Assembly: GCA_004376375.1 (NCBI GenBank)
Contig: SOJX01000003.1
Coordinates: 1 to 36,291, forward strand
Source: Planctomycetota bacterium
GTDB taxonomy: Bacteria; Planctomycetota; E44-bin39
DNA length: 36,291 nt
Reading direction: 5' to 3'
This document shows positions 1-7,913 of this stretch, piece by piece. The translations under genes and the position numbers were made by a program. Numbering within the stretch: position 1 is the first letter of the stretch; every line of letters starts with the position of its first letter. The notes below the pieces were generated by a model. That model saw nothing but the letters and a program-made list of their open reading frames with translations, made no database searches and was not told the DNA's origin.

Positions 1-28
1 ATCACCTATCACCTATCACTTATCACTA
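1..28. repeat. Heptamer array A (four units)
   Basis: Four consecutive 7-nt units run from the window edge: ATCACCT, ATCACCT, ATCACTT, ATCACTA. The last unit contains the stop codon of the minus-strand gene that follows (CTA at 26-28 reads TAG). The array may continue to the left outside the window. Confidence 0.8.
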
Positions 29-1048
29 TTTCGGATGCGTTACATATCTTATGACCGGCTTTCCGTCCGGGCCGGTCTCTTCGTAGACGATGTGAATCCT
101 GCCGTCGGCGCCGCAGACCGCGTCTATGCGGGGGGTTATTCCATCACCTGAGGCTACCGCCGCCGGCTCCGACCACGTCCCGTCGCCGCCGAGCGTGGTG
201 ACGACTACTTCGCGCCCGCCGCCTTCCACCTCCCGGGTTCCGATGAGGGAAACCTGGTCGCCGTTTACAACCACGGACAGCCTGCTGCCGTCCTCCAGTT
301 TTGCGCCCGGAGCCGATGCGTCCTTCCATGTCTTCAAATCATCGGAAGTGAGATGGTGAATCGTCAGGGTGCCGTCCGCACCCGCGGTGGCGTAGAAAAT
401 ATGGTACGTGCCGCCTGCGCGGACAATCGTAACCGCTACCGCGTCGGCGACAAATGCGCGGGCCGGGTTGTCGCCGATCTTCCAGAACTTGCCGGAGTCG
501 GAGCCGACAAGATACCCGCTGGAATCGATTATGATAATCGAGCCGTTGCCGTCGTCCCACAGCGCGCATGAGCGGCTCGCGCACTGGAGGTCGAGCATCG
601 AGCTGGACCTGATGGGTCCGAACAGGTATTTCTTCGGGTCGTCGGCCACGAGCCTGGATTTCGGCCTGACCTCGAAACACGAAACGACCGGTTGGAGCGC
701 CTGGTCTCTTTCAGCCGCCGTATAGCCCTGCCGGGTCATCATCCTTGGAAGGGTGGCGACGCCGAGGATTCTGGCGGAGCTGTTGCCTGCGAGCACGAGG
801 TCGGCAAAACGGATGTAGCCGATATCGGCAAGGTCGACCGGCTCGGTTATCGAGCCGTTGTCAATCGTCGCCCTCGCAATCACGCTTCTATTGCCTTCCT
901 GCCTGACGAAAACGACTACAACGTTGCCGTCGGCGTCGACGGCGACCTGAGGATGCGAGCCGGCCGTACCGGCGCCCTCCGCAAAGGCCGGCACCATCAT
1001 CACGCATGCAATTAATAATCCGAGGAGGAGGGGGTTAAGACTCTTCAT
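26..1048 (-). CDS. Secreted beta-propeller-like hypothetical protein
   Basis: A protein of about 340 residues with a classic signal peptide: a Lys near the N-terminus, a hydrophobic stretch, then A-F-A. It is therefore exported. The rest is rich in short beta-type segments of the kind 'VDADGNVVVVF' and 'SDDLKTW', which recall BNR/sialidase-type or PQQ-like propeller blades, but no catalytic signature is visible. The start is set at 1048 because GGAG lies nine bases upstream of that ATG; the in-frame ATG at 1063 has no ribosome-binding site. The reading frame ends inside a heptamer array. The next gene upstream (1106-2848) is on the same strand 57 bases away, so the two may be co-transcribed. 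The function is unknown. Confidence 0.75.
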   Translation of the reverse strand: MKSLNPLLLGLLIACVMMVPAFAEGAGTAGSHPQVAVDADGNVVVVFVRQEGNRSVIARATIDNGSITEPVDLADIGYIRFADLVLAGNSSARILGVATLPRMMTRQGYTAAERDQALQPVVSCFEVRPKSRLVADDPKKYLFGPIRSSSMLDLQCASRSCALWDDGNGSIIIIDSSGYLVGSDSGKFWKIGDNPARAFVADAVAVTIVRAGGTYHIFYATAGADGTLTIHHLTSDDLKTWKDASAPGAKLEDGSRLSVVVNGDQVSLIGTREVEGGGREVVVTTLGGDGTWSEPAAVASGDGITPRIDAVCGADGRIHIVYEETGPDGKPVIRYVTHPK

Positions 1049-1105
1049 AAGGTTGTGCTCCATTCAAGGCCGGCAATACTTGCGTCTTCTTCCAGGCGTC
1101 TGTAA

Positions 1106-2848
1106 TTAGAAATCATAAACCATAGCGTGCACTTCAGTATCCGCGGGGTCATTCGGCACAAGCGTTCCGGTAGCGGAACCGGGAGGCAAAAGTATTCTGT
1201 ATGTCGATCCCGGAACAACCCATACCGTTCCGATACCCTCCCAGAATCCCTCAAGCCCGTAATTCTCATAACTGTGAATCGTTGTAAACCCGTCTATTGA
1301 AGGCGAGGTAAGATGTATATAAGAGGGATCGTAATAGCGCGAATTGTAGCGGATTATTGCATGGTCGAGGAACGTATGAAAACGGACGACGGCTCCCCAC
1401 CCCTGCCCGGGGGTATCGCCAACTTCCAGCTCCGTGCGGCCTGTCGTATTTGTACCGCTACCCATTGACTGTATGTGATCATTTCGGCAAAAGAGTGCAA
1501 TCTGATCGCCTTCAATTCCGTGGTAACCCATGCAGGTCAGAAGAAACATGCTCCATGCCCCGCACCTTCCCCAGTGGTTATCAATAAGGTACGCGACGGT
1601 GAAACCCTCATTGGTGATGTGATGGTTGTACACCCACGCCGGGTCTTCAAAATCCCACATGCTCGTCCAGATCGCCCAGAATACGTTGGCGTCCCCGGAA
1701 AGCCCTTCGGCCCACTGGCAGGTGAGGTCGAGTATTTTTATATAACACTTGTCGCCGTCCGGCTCGGTCTGGGCGAGTGCTCCGTCGGTTGGAATGCCCG
1801 CCGTTCTGTATATGAGATGAGTGGTCAACTGGAAGCCCGGAACTTCCTGCCAGACGCCTCCGTCTTTGTATTCGAACTTGAGTTGCAGAACTTCAAAACG
1901 CTTCCCGGCCGTCGCGGGCAGGGCCGCGGCTGTTTCAACCACGTACTGTTTACCGCCTTCAATATCGCTTGCGTTTTCCGCGTTGATGGAATACCCGACA
2001 TAATCGCCCCTGATGCGAATCGGCAGGTTGGAGATCGGATAGCCGACGCCGATGGTGGCGCCGTCATCCATTCTGGCGATATCGCCCGTCTCAACCCTTA
2101 GCTGCATCCTTGAACCCATCAGGTAGGCCGCGGGATTATTGAAAGTCGTGGCGCTCGGGTTCTCGGGATAATCTGCAGAACCGGTCCACGGAGCCGGCAT
2201 TGGGCGCGGTGCGCCGTTTGTCTGGTCAAGCTCGGGAATCTGCCAGACAACGTCCTGCGTAAACGCGCCTCCGGTGGAGACTATGAAATCCGTCTCAGTC
2301 GAAGAGGTTCTCTGATTATACTTCAGTGGGAATTCGACATCCGACGTTCCGGGAGACTCGAAAGCTATCTTGACAATCCCCAGGCGAACGACGTAGCATG
2401 GATAATTTATCGAAGCGGGAGGAGAGGAGTGTGCAATGATTTCTACCGTGTATGATCCGGGCGCTACAATTTTCGCGCCGTCGTCGCGGCCGTCCCATGT
2501 AAGCGTCGTTTTCACGCCTCCCGTAACATTTCCCGCGCCCAGCACGGTTCTCACGACGTTCGCACCCTGTTTCACCAGAACATCCGCCGTAAAGCTGCCG
2601 ACCGCCGTGGGCGTGAACGCGATCAATGCAAGGGGGTTATCGCTGAGCTTGGGATCATAAACCAGCGTGGATGCCGGGTCCCATACTATCGGGCCGGAGA
2701 CGTTGGCCGCGGTCGAAGTCGATGTTCCGGTGCCGGTGCCGGGCGGGAGGTATACGAGATTATCGGAACTTTTCTTTTTTGAACAGCCAAATCCCGCCGC
2801 AATTATTACCATTGCGATCACAAAAATATATCCGGTCATTCGCGGCAT
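1106..2848 (-). CDS. Lipoprotein with FlgD-like Ig domain and transglutaminase-like triad
   Basis: A 580-residue lipoprotein whose signal peptide ends in a lipobox with Cys22 (AAGFGC), followed by a Lys/Ser-rich and Gly-Thr-Pro-rich linker. Residues about 115-137 (TWDGRDD...GSYTVEI) match the FlgD-type Ig-like fold of extracellular proteins. The C-terminal half carries GRCGAWS at about 427-433 (Cys429), then LDH at 494-496 (His496) and YYDP at 505-508 (Asp507). The order and spacing match the Cys-His-Asp triad of transglutaminase-like/cysteine-protease folds. This suggests a surface-anchored protein cross-linking or peptide-cleaving enzyme; that is inferred from motifs only. The ATG at 2848 is preferred over the upstream one at 2875 because GGGAGG sits seven bases before it. 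It is followed closely by another exported protein gene. Confidence 0.72.
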   Translation of the reverse strand: MPRMTGYIFVIAMVIIAAGFGCSKKKSSDNLVYLPPGTGTGTSTSTAANVSGPIVWDPASTLVYDPKLSDNPLALIAFTPTAVGSFTADVLVKQGANVVRTVLGAGNVTGGVKTTLTWDGRDDGAKIVAPGSYTVEIIAHSSPPASINYPCYVVRLGIVKIAFESPGTSDVEFPLKYNQRTSSTETDFIVSTGGAFTQDVVWQIPELDQTNGAPRPMPAPWTGSADYPENPSATTFNNPAAYLMGSRMQLRVETGDIARMDDGATIGVGYPISNLPIRIRGDYVGYSINAENASDIEGGKQYVVETAAALPATAGKRFEVLQLKFEYKDGGVWQEVPGFQLTTHLIYRTAGIPTDGALAQTEPDGDKCYIKILDLTCQWAEGLSGDANVFWAIWTSMWDFEDPAWVYNHHITNEGFTVAYLIDNHWGRCGAWSMFLLTCMGYHGIEGDQIALFCRNDHIQSMGSGTNTTGRTELEVGDTPGQGWGAVVRFHTFLDHAIIRYNSRYYDPSYIHLTSPSIDGFTTIHSYENYGLEGFWEGIGTVWVVPGSTYRILLPPGSATGTLVPNDPADTEVHAMVYDF

Positions 2849-2950
2849 TTTCATTCCTCCCACGAAGCGCACCATCGCGAATTATTGCATTAAGTCTAAC
2901 ACCGGGAAGGTATTAACGCAAGCCAAAAGTAAATTCCGTGTCTCGATTAA

Positions 2951-2974
2951 CACCGGTTGAAAATTGTTTTGACT
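2951..2974 (+). repeat. Promoter-upstream repeat, copy 1
   Basis: These 24 bases are identical to 3279-3302. Each copy ends with the -35 hexamer TTGACT of one of the two small-RNA promoters. The conserved part extends 18 bases upstream of the -35 hexamer and is AT-rich, like an UP element or activator site. Confidence 0.9.
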
Positions 2975-2997
2975 TGGATGCATGCGACGGTTAGGAT
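2969..2997 (+). promoter_or_regulatory. Sigma70-type promoter of small RNA 1
   Basis: -35 TTGACT at 2969-2974, a 17-base spacer, and -10 TAGGAT at 2992-2997. The predicted transcription start is near A3004, directly before the first helix arm of the RNA. Confidence 0.75.
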
Positions 2998-3003
2998 CAT
3001 TTT

Positions 3004-3167
3004 ACCCGGTAAGGCTTCGTAGAATGCTAAAATCATCCTGAATAGGTTTTTACTTGCCTCAAGCGTCTCAGGGGAACCTGCACGGCTAAATTGGGCAGGC
3101 TGCACCTGAGACGCTTGAAGCCTTACCGGGCAGACGGCATCGAAGAGCGGTCTGCCCGCTTTGATTT
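3004..3167 (+). ncRNA. Structured small RNA, tandem copy 1 (unknown family)
   Basis: A predicted transcript of about 160 nt. A closing helix pairs 3005-3018 with 3117-3130 (14 bp, perfect). A 5' strand of about 40 nt follows (3019-3058), with a possible small hairpin (cct-gaat-agg near 3037-3046). A second long helix pairs 3059-3072 with 3105-3118, enclosing a 32-nt apical region. An intrinsic terminator follows. The second copy at 3332-3491 has the same element lengths, promoter and terminator, and its arms differ by compensating changes. That supports a conserved fold. Closing stem and rod shape recall 6S RNA, but there is essentially no 3' strand to the bulge, so it is left unassigned. No convincing coding frame is seen. 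Confidence 0.75.
3128..3167 (+). terminator. Intrinsic terminator of small RNA 1
   Basis: Stem GGGCAGAC (3128-3135) pairs with GTCTGCCC (3150-3157) around a 14-nt loop, followed by a T-rich stretch (gctttgattt). The loop shares GCATCGA and GAGCG with the terminator of the second copy. Confidence 0.65.
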
Positions 3168-3219
3168 AACTCGCCAAATATCCGCTCAAGAAAGCCGCAT
3201 TTTGGAAACGCTTCGCTTT

Positions 3220-3255
3220 GTAGGGGCAAGGAACACGGGCATGCCTTGCCCCTAC
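3220..3255. repeat. Palindromic repeat of the GTAGGGGC type
   Basis: A 12-bp inverted repeat: GTAGGGGCAAGG (3220-3231) with CCTTGCCCCTAC (3244-3255). It lies between the two small RNA genes. Related GTAGGGGC/GCCCCTAC palindromes occur at 19377-19430 and at the right window edge. Confidence 0.8.
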
Positions 3256-3278
3256 AATTGGCCAACTAATGCATTACG

Positions 3279-3302
3279 CACCGGTTGAAAATTGTTTTGA
3301 CT
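3279..3302 (+). repeat. Promoter-upstream repeat, copy 2
   Basis: Identical to 2951-2974 over 24 bases, and placed exactly 328 bases downstream. It carries the -35 hexamer of the second small-RNA promoter. Confidence 0.9.
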
Positions 3303-3325
3303 CTGGCGCGGCTGCCTGTTAATAT
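3297..3325 (+). promoter_or_regulatory. Sigma70-type promoter of small RNA 2
   Basis: -35 TTGACT at 3297-3302, a 17-base spacer, and -10 TAATAT at 3320-3325. The spacing is identical to promoter 1, although the spacer sequences differ. Confidence 0.8.
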
Positions 3326-3331
3326 TTCAGT

Positions 3332-3491
3332 TGTCGGCGAGGACATTTATTATTTAAAGAGAGTGCTGGGAAAAAAGTCTCTCAACCAAGCATGTCCGGT
3401 CAGATGGTTTGTCAACAATGGCAGACCGCGCCGGAGATGCTTGGAATGTCCTCGCCGACAGACCTGCATCGATGAGCGGTCTGTCTTTTTT
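3332..3491 (+). ncRNA. Structured small RNA, tandem copy 2 (unknown family)
   Basis: Paralogue of the RNA at 3004-3167. The closing helix pairs 3332-3346 with 3446-3460 (15 bp, perfect). The roughly 39-nt 5' strand can form a small hairpin (agaga near 3358-3362 with tctct near 3378-3382). The second helix pairs 3386-3399 with 3431-3444 with one G-G mismatch (3394/3436) and encloses a 31-nt apical region. Compared with copy 1, seven of 13 aligned closing-helix pairs and three second-helix pairs changed on both strands while keeping pairing. An exported nuclease gene follows about 70 bases downstream; no functional link is shown. Confidence 0.78.
3457..3491 (+). terminator. Intrinsic terminator of small RNA 2
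   Basis: GACAGACC (3457-3464) pairs with GGTCTGTC (3478-3485), with a 13-nt loop, then a run of six T. It is a stronger version of the terminator of copy 1. One stem pair changed from G-C to A-T between the copies. Confidence 0.85.
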
Positions 3492-3560
3492 ATTTAATGG
3501 CCTTGTCAGATAGAACTTCACTGGGAATTGATCCGGGTAAAGAAGCAGAAAAAACAGCTT

Positions 3561-3986
3561 ATGCTGATGAAACAGGCTATATTTCTGACGCTTATTCCGA
3601 TTATCGGTTGCGCCAGTGCCGCGGCGACTAGAGAGATCACAGCCCGGGAATTTGAAGTCGTCCGGGTAATCGACGGCGATACACTCAAGATCATGTACGA
3701 TGGAGAACTTACGTCCGTGCGAATCTTCGGGATAAACGCCCCCGAGCTGCGAGATAAGGGAGGTCAGGAAGCCAGGCACGCGCTTGAGCAGCTTATCGCC
3801 GGAAAATTAATCCGCATCGAGTTTCCATGCAAAAGAAAACGGGATAACTTCGGGCGGTTGCTGTGCAGGGTGTATGCGGATAACCTGGACGTTGGAAATC
3901 GGTTAATTGAAAAGGGCCTGGCAACGCCATGCAGAAAAACAAAGGTTTCTGCAAAAGAAACAAAGCCTCACAAGCGCGGCCGCTGA
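3561..3986 (+). CDS. Exported thermonuclease (SNase)-like nuclease
   Basis: A staphylococcal-nuclease-fold protein of about 141 residues. A signal sequence ends near IIGCASA, which could be either a lipobox or a signal-peptidase I site. The nuclease core then follows: VIDGDT (calcium-binding Asp region), VRIFGINAPE (equivalents of catalytic Arg35 and Glu43) and DNFGR (equivalent of Arg87). The usual Asp before APE is Asn here, a common variant position that may alter metal binding. The family cleaves DNA and RNA; an exported copy is likely nutritional or defensive. An in-frame TTG at 3528 would add 11 residues. No strong ribosome-binding site decides the start, and 3561 or 3567 gives the best signal peptide. 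The tail is Lys/Arg-rich. Confidence 0.85.
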   Translation: MLMKQAIFLTLIPIIGCASAAATREITAREFEVVRVIDGDTLKIMYDGELTSVRIFGINAPELRDKGGQEARHALEQLIAGKLIRIEFPCKRKRDNFGRLLCRVYADNLDVGNRLIEKGLATPCRKTKVSAKETKPHKRGR

Positions 3987-4126
3987 CTGAATATTCACAA
4001 ATGCATTATATCCCGACCACCAAATCCATCCCTTTCAACGTCCGATAATATCTATTATGTTGTTTTAAGGCGTGAGGGGCCGAAATCACGGTTTTTGGGC
4101 TGGAATGGCTCCTGGATGGCGTTATG

Positions 4127-4152
4127 ACCTAAAATAGCCCCGAATCAGGGGC
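4127..4152 (-). terminator. Terminator-like hairpin after the NHL lipoprotein gene
   Basis: On the minus strand GCCCC pairs with GGGGC around a 6-nt loop (4137-4152), followed by TATTTT. The stem overlaps the stop codon. It is short, so this is tentative. Confidence 0.35.
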
Positions 4153-7100
4153 CAGCATAAAAACGGCGGATCTTGTTCGATTCGGATTCGGAGAAATAGA
4201 TAAACCCGAGCGGGTCAAGCGCAATCCCGACCGGGTCCGCCAGCGAAGCCTGCTCAGGCGGCACTGAATCAACATCGGGCGGATACATGCCGTTTCCGGC
4301 CAGGGTATGGATTATTCCATCGCCTGTCCTTATGCGTCTCAGCGATAAATTGCCTCTTTCAACAAACAGAACGTTGCCAGTACTATCCAACGACAGGTGC
4401 GCGGGACTGATTATTTCTACATTCGGATGAATCGCCGGCAGGCCGTCACCGCCGCTGATCCCGGCGCCGCTAAAGGCGCCGGCATATCTTTTCACCATGC
4501 CCGGCAACACCGTGAAGGAGCCGCACGAAGACATGGGAAGAACAAGCGGATCTGCCGAAAGATTTGCAATTCTAATCGGACCGTTCCCATCGGCAATGTA
4601 AAGATGGTCCTGATCATTGACGACAATACCGCCGGGCGAATTGTATTCGGCAAGCGGTAATAGGGCGTCGTCTATCGTGCCGCTGTCTTCCATGCCTGAG
4701 ATTAACTGTATCGTTTTTGCGGGCACCGGCAGAGCGCCGGCCACAAGGTTGCAATCCGTTTCGGTCGGATTGAGTAATCTCAGGTTGTTACCAGTCGCGA
4801 TATAAACAAGTCCGCGGGAATCGACCGTAATTGCGGTTGGAAACTGAACGGCAACGCCAAGCGGCGCTTGAGGGGGACCCGCCGGCTCGAAGCTCGGACT
4901 GCCGTTGCCCGCGATGGTCCGGATATCGCCCGGGTCTATTGTCGTACCCGATAGGTTGATTGGAGCTGCGGTAAGGTTGACCACGCGGATGAGGTTTTCA
5001 CCGCGGTCGGCAATGTAGAGATTACCCGCGCAATCGAATGCCACCGCGGCAGGCTGATTCAACATGACGGTTGTCGCCGGCACGCCGTCGGCAATCGGCA
5101 TGGCGGGGTCATACGTCCCGTCGCCCGCAACCATCGAGATAGTCTGGGTCGCAAGGTTGAGCTTCACCACGCGATGGTTCCCGGTGTCGGCGATATACAG
5201 GTCGCCGTCCGGCCCGAAGGCGAGGCCCTCGGGACCGTCGAGCCGTGTTACCGATGCGGGCACGACCTCGCCGGTGTCGAAAACCCCGCCTGCGAAGGCG
5301 CGGATAATACCACTGTTATCGGTGGAGCGCACGCGTTTCCCATCCAGGTCGGCAAGATACACCGTTCCGTCTTCCGCACGTGCGACGGAAACGGGGTAAC
5401 CGAATCCTGCTTCGGTCGCCTGTGCGTCATCGCCCGTATTTGGCGCGGCGGTCACCTTGCCTGCAAACGTATTAATCGTATCGGGCGCTATTGGAACATT
5501 CCCGACGTTGACCGCAATGGCGTTGGGATTCAACGCGCGGAATCGGCGGTTCATGCTGTCCGCAACGTAGATCATCAGCGGCGGCCCGGTGACCGCAAAA
5601 CCATCGGGATTATTCAGATAGGCGTCACGGGGATGGAGGCCGTCGCCGCCGTCGGCGCCTTCGTCGTCGAGCAAGCCGTCGGTCGCGCCGACCGACCCGT
5701 CGAACGCGTTGCCGCATATCGTTTCAATCGCGCCTGAGATTATACCAATACCGAACGGATTTATCACGCCGGCCTGGTTGTTCACCATGCGAATCCTCTG
5801 GTTGCCTTTATCGAGGATATAAACATTATCATTGTAATCTATCGCGATTCTCGCAGGCCTGTTCAGAAGCGCTCCGGCGGCGGAAAAGCTGTCCCCGGAG
5901 AATCCCGAGGCGGACAGGCTGCCGGCGAAAAGCTTGACCGTTCCGCTCGCGGCATCGACCCGCCATACGACGTGGGGCCCGTCGCAGGCGATATAAAGGT
6001 TCATATTGCCGTCTACGGCGATGTCGGTGATGTTCTGAAACCGGGTATACCGGGCGATGGCCCCCTCCTCCGTCGGTCCGGGCTGGCCGGCGCCGGCGAC
6101 GATGGTGAGAATGCCGCCCTCGTCGACGTAATAAACCTGGCCGAGGGCCCGGTCGGCGAGATAGACCGCATGCACGGCGTTGTCGGGATGAAGCTCGACG
6201 GAAACCAGGCCCAGAAACCCGCAGTGAACGGCCGGAATGCCGTCCTCGGGAATACCCCGCCCGCCCGTGCCGGCGACCGTGACTATCTGGCCGGCCCGGG
6301 TCGGGACTCCGAGAATATCCAGAGGCATGGCCGTGATATTAACCGCGCGAAGCCTGTTCTCGCCGGGGTCGAGAATGTAAAGGCGCTCCGACGGATTGGC
6401 GCGGATCTGGATCGGCGATTTCATGTTCGCCGCCACGGCATTAATACTGCCCGCTGCCGCGGAGTTCACCACCGTGGACATATACTGGTTGTTTACGGGA
6501 AATCCGACCGTCCAGGTCCACGCGCCGGGCGCGCCCGTGGGCAGCTCGATGGGCTGCAATCTGAAAATCACGGCCGCAGGAATCGAAGACAGATCATAAA
6601 ATGAATTCCAGTAAAAAACGTTGGGGAATCCCGACGGGGTGCTCTGAAGGTTGTTCGTGCCCGCGGTAATATAGCCGCTTGGATCGGCCACGGAGGTCGC
6701 CGGAAACCAGTCCAGGCCGCCGTTGGTCGTGTATTCGACCACGACGTCGACGTTGTCGGAATGCGAATCGACGGCGATAAAATCGATCGGGACGCTGCCG
6801 CTGATAATCGACGCCGGTCCGCTTGGATATATCGAGGGAGTCGTGTTGTTCACGATAAAAGGAACGGTAACGGCGGGAGCACCGCCCTTTGAGTCCGCCG
6901 GTACGAACTGGAGCGCGACTTCGCCGTTGAAGGTATCACCGAGGTTTGAGCGGGAATCCCAGGCAAATACGTAAACCCGGCCGGCCGGGTCGGTCTGAAG
7001 TCCATACATGGAATTACCGAGCCCTGCCGCGCGGTTTGCGGGCTGGGTTATCGGAAAGGTTGCTCCGTTATCGAGAGAATACCTGACCTGTACGGAGACA

Positions 7101-7669
7101 TTGTCGCCTTCCGCGTCCGAAACCGTAAAGCCGACCCATATATCGCCGTACTCCTGGACCACGGGCGTGAAGCCGGTTATCGAAAGGACCGGGGGTGATG
7201 TATTATCGACGATAAACTCTGACGTAGTCGCCGCGGTGCCTCCCAAAGGTCTTATTCTAAACCTGACGCGGTCGTGGATGCCGCTGCCCAGATCGGCGAG
7301 ACTGTCCCAGAGAAAAACGTGAAGAACACCCCCGGGGGACGTGGCCAGTTTTGCGGTTCCCTCGGTCGCGCTGGAAGATAAGGCTGCGGAAAACCAGCCG
7401 GGTCCGTCCGGGTCGTAGTATTCGGCGGTAACCGAGCTATTCATCGAGTTGGGGTGCACGAGGTTGAATTGAACGGCGACGTCGTATTCAATCGGGCTCC
7501 CCGTGGGCGTGGTAATTGAGATCGTTGCCGGCACGAAGAAGAGATCCTTATCATCGTCGTCATCGCCCATTAATGCGGCCACGATGCCCGCCCCTCCCGC
7601 GCCGCATCCCGGAAGCAGCGCCGCCGCACCCAAACAGAACAGAAAGAAATAGATTATCGGCGTTTTCAT
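4145..7669 (-). CDS. Giant NHL-repeat lipoprotein
   Basis: A 1174-residue lipoprotein. The signal peptide ends in LLPGC (Cys22) and is followed by an Asp-rich stretch (GDDDDDK). Residues about 45-400 contain three Ig-like repeats, two of which end in related strings (FIVDNTSPP, FIVNNTTPS). The remainder, about 420-1174, is a long series of NHL units such as 'GDLYIADTGNHRVVKL', 'GNLYIADRGENLIRVV' and 'NVYILDKGNQRIRMV', each followed by a 'GxFAG' or 'MVAGDG' turn. At least ten are visible, which implies two six-bladed propellers. NHL propellers bind proteins or ligands; no catalytic motif was found. The likely site is the cell surface. GGAGAG lies five bases before the ATG. Confidence 0.85.
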   Translation of the reverse strand: MKTPIIYFFLFCLGAAALLPGCGAGGAGIVAALMGDDDDDKDLFFVPATISITTPTGSPIEYDVAVQFNLVHPNSMNSSVTAEYYDPDGPGWFSAALSSSATEGTAKLATSPGGVLHVFLWDSLADLGSGIHDRVRFRIRPLGGTAATTSEFIVDNTSPPVLSITGFTPVVQEYGDIWVGFTVSDAEGDNVSVQVRYSLDNGATFPITQPANRAAGLGNSMYGLQTDPAGRVYVFAWDSRSNLGDTFNGEVALQFVPADSKGGAPAVTVPFIVNNTTPSIYPSGPASIISGSVPIDFIAVDSHSDNVDVVVEYTTNGGLDWFPATSVADPSGYITAGTNNLQSTPSGFPNVFYWNSFYDLSSIPAAVIFRLQPIELPTGAPGAWTWTVGFPVNNQYMSTVVNSAAAGSINAVAANMKSPIQIRANPSERLYILDPGENRLRAVNITAMPLDILGVPTRAGQIVTVAGTGGRGIPEDGIPAVHCGFLGLVSVELHPDNAVHAVYLADRALGQVYYVDEGGILTIVAGAGQPGPTEEGAIARYTRFQNITDIAVDGNMNLYIACDGPHVVWRVDAASGTVKLFAGSLSASGFSGDSFSAAGALLNRPARIAIDYNDNVYILDKGNQRIRMVNNQAGVINPFGIGIISGAIETICGNAFDGSVGATDGLLDDEGADGGDGLHPRDAYLNNPDGFAVTGPPLMIYVADSMNRRFRALNPNAIAVNVGNVPIAPDTINTFAGKVTAAPNTGDDAQATEAGFGYPVSVARAEDGTVYLADLDGKRVRSTDNSGIIRAFAGGVFDTGEVVPASVTRLDGPEGLAFGPDGDLYIADTGNHRVVKLNLATQTISMVAGDGTYDPAMPIADGVPATTVMLNQPAAVAFDCAGNLYIADRGENLIRVVNLTAAPINLSGTTIDPGDIRTIAGNGSPSFEPAGPPQAPLGVAVQFPTAITVDSRGLVYIATGNNLRLLNPTETDCNLVAGALPVPAKTIQLISGMEDSGTIDDALLPLAEYNSPGGIVVNDQDHLYIADGNGPIRIANLSADPLVLPMSSCGSFTVLPGMVKRYAGAFSGAGISGGDGLPAIHPNVEIISPAHLSLDSTGNVLFVERGNLSLRRIRTGDGIIHTLAGNGMYPPDVDSVPPEQASLADPVGIALDPLGFIYFSESESNKIRRFYAGP

Positions 7670-7913
7670 ATTTGCTCTCCCGCTTTTATAACCAGGCGCT
7701 TATTGTAACAGCTTCACGGATGCGCGGCAAGCCCCGAAAATATCGACTTCTTTAAAGAAAATACGTCAGATTCCGCAATTATTCAGGCCATTCGATAATA
7801 TAGGGCCATAAATTATGCGGAAATTTTAATGAAATGCTGGACAGAAGGGGTATGTACGTGTAGAATTCCCTACTGGACTTTGCGTACCTGCACCGTACGA
7901 CGGGAGAGCGTGC

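Noticed and set aside
3004..3491. Retron-like RNAs (paired end arms, small hairpin, long hairpin)
   Set aside because: The general layout is similar, but no reverse transcriptase gene lies in the window, each unit has its own terminator, and no conserved branching-G context is visible.
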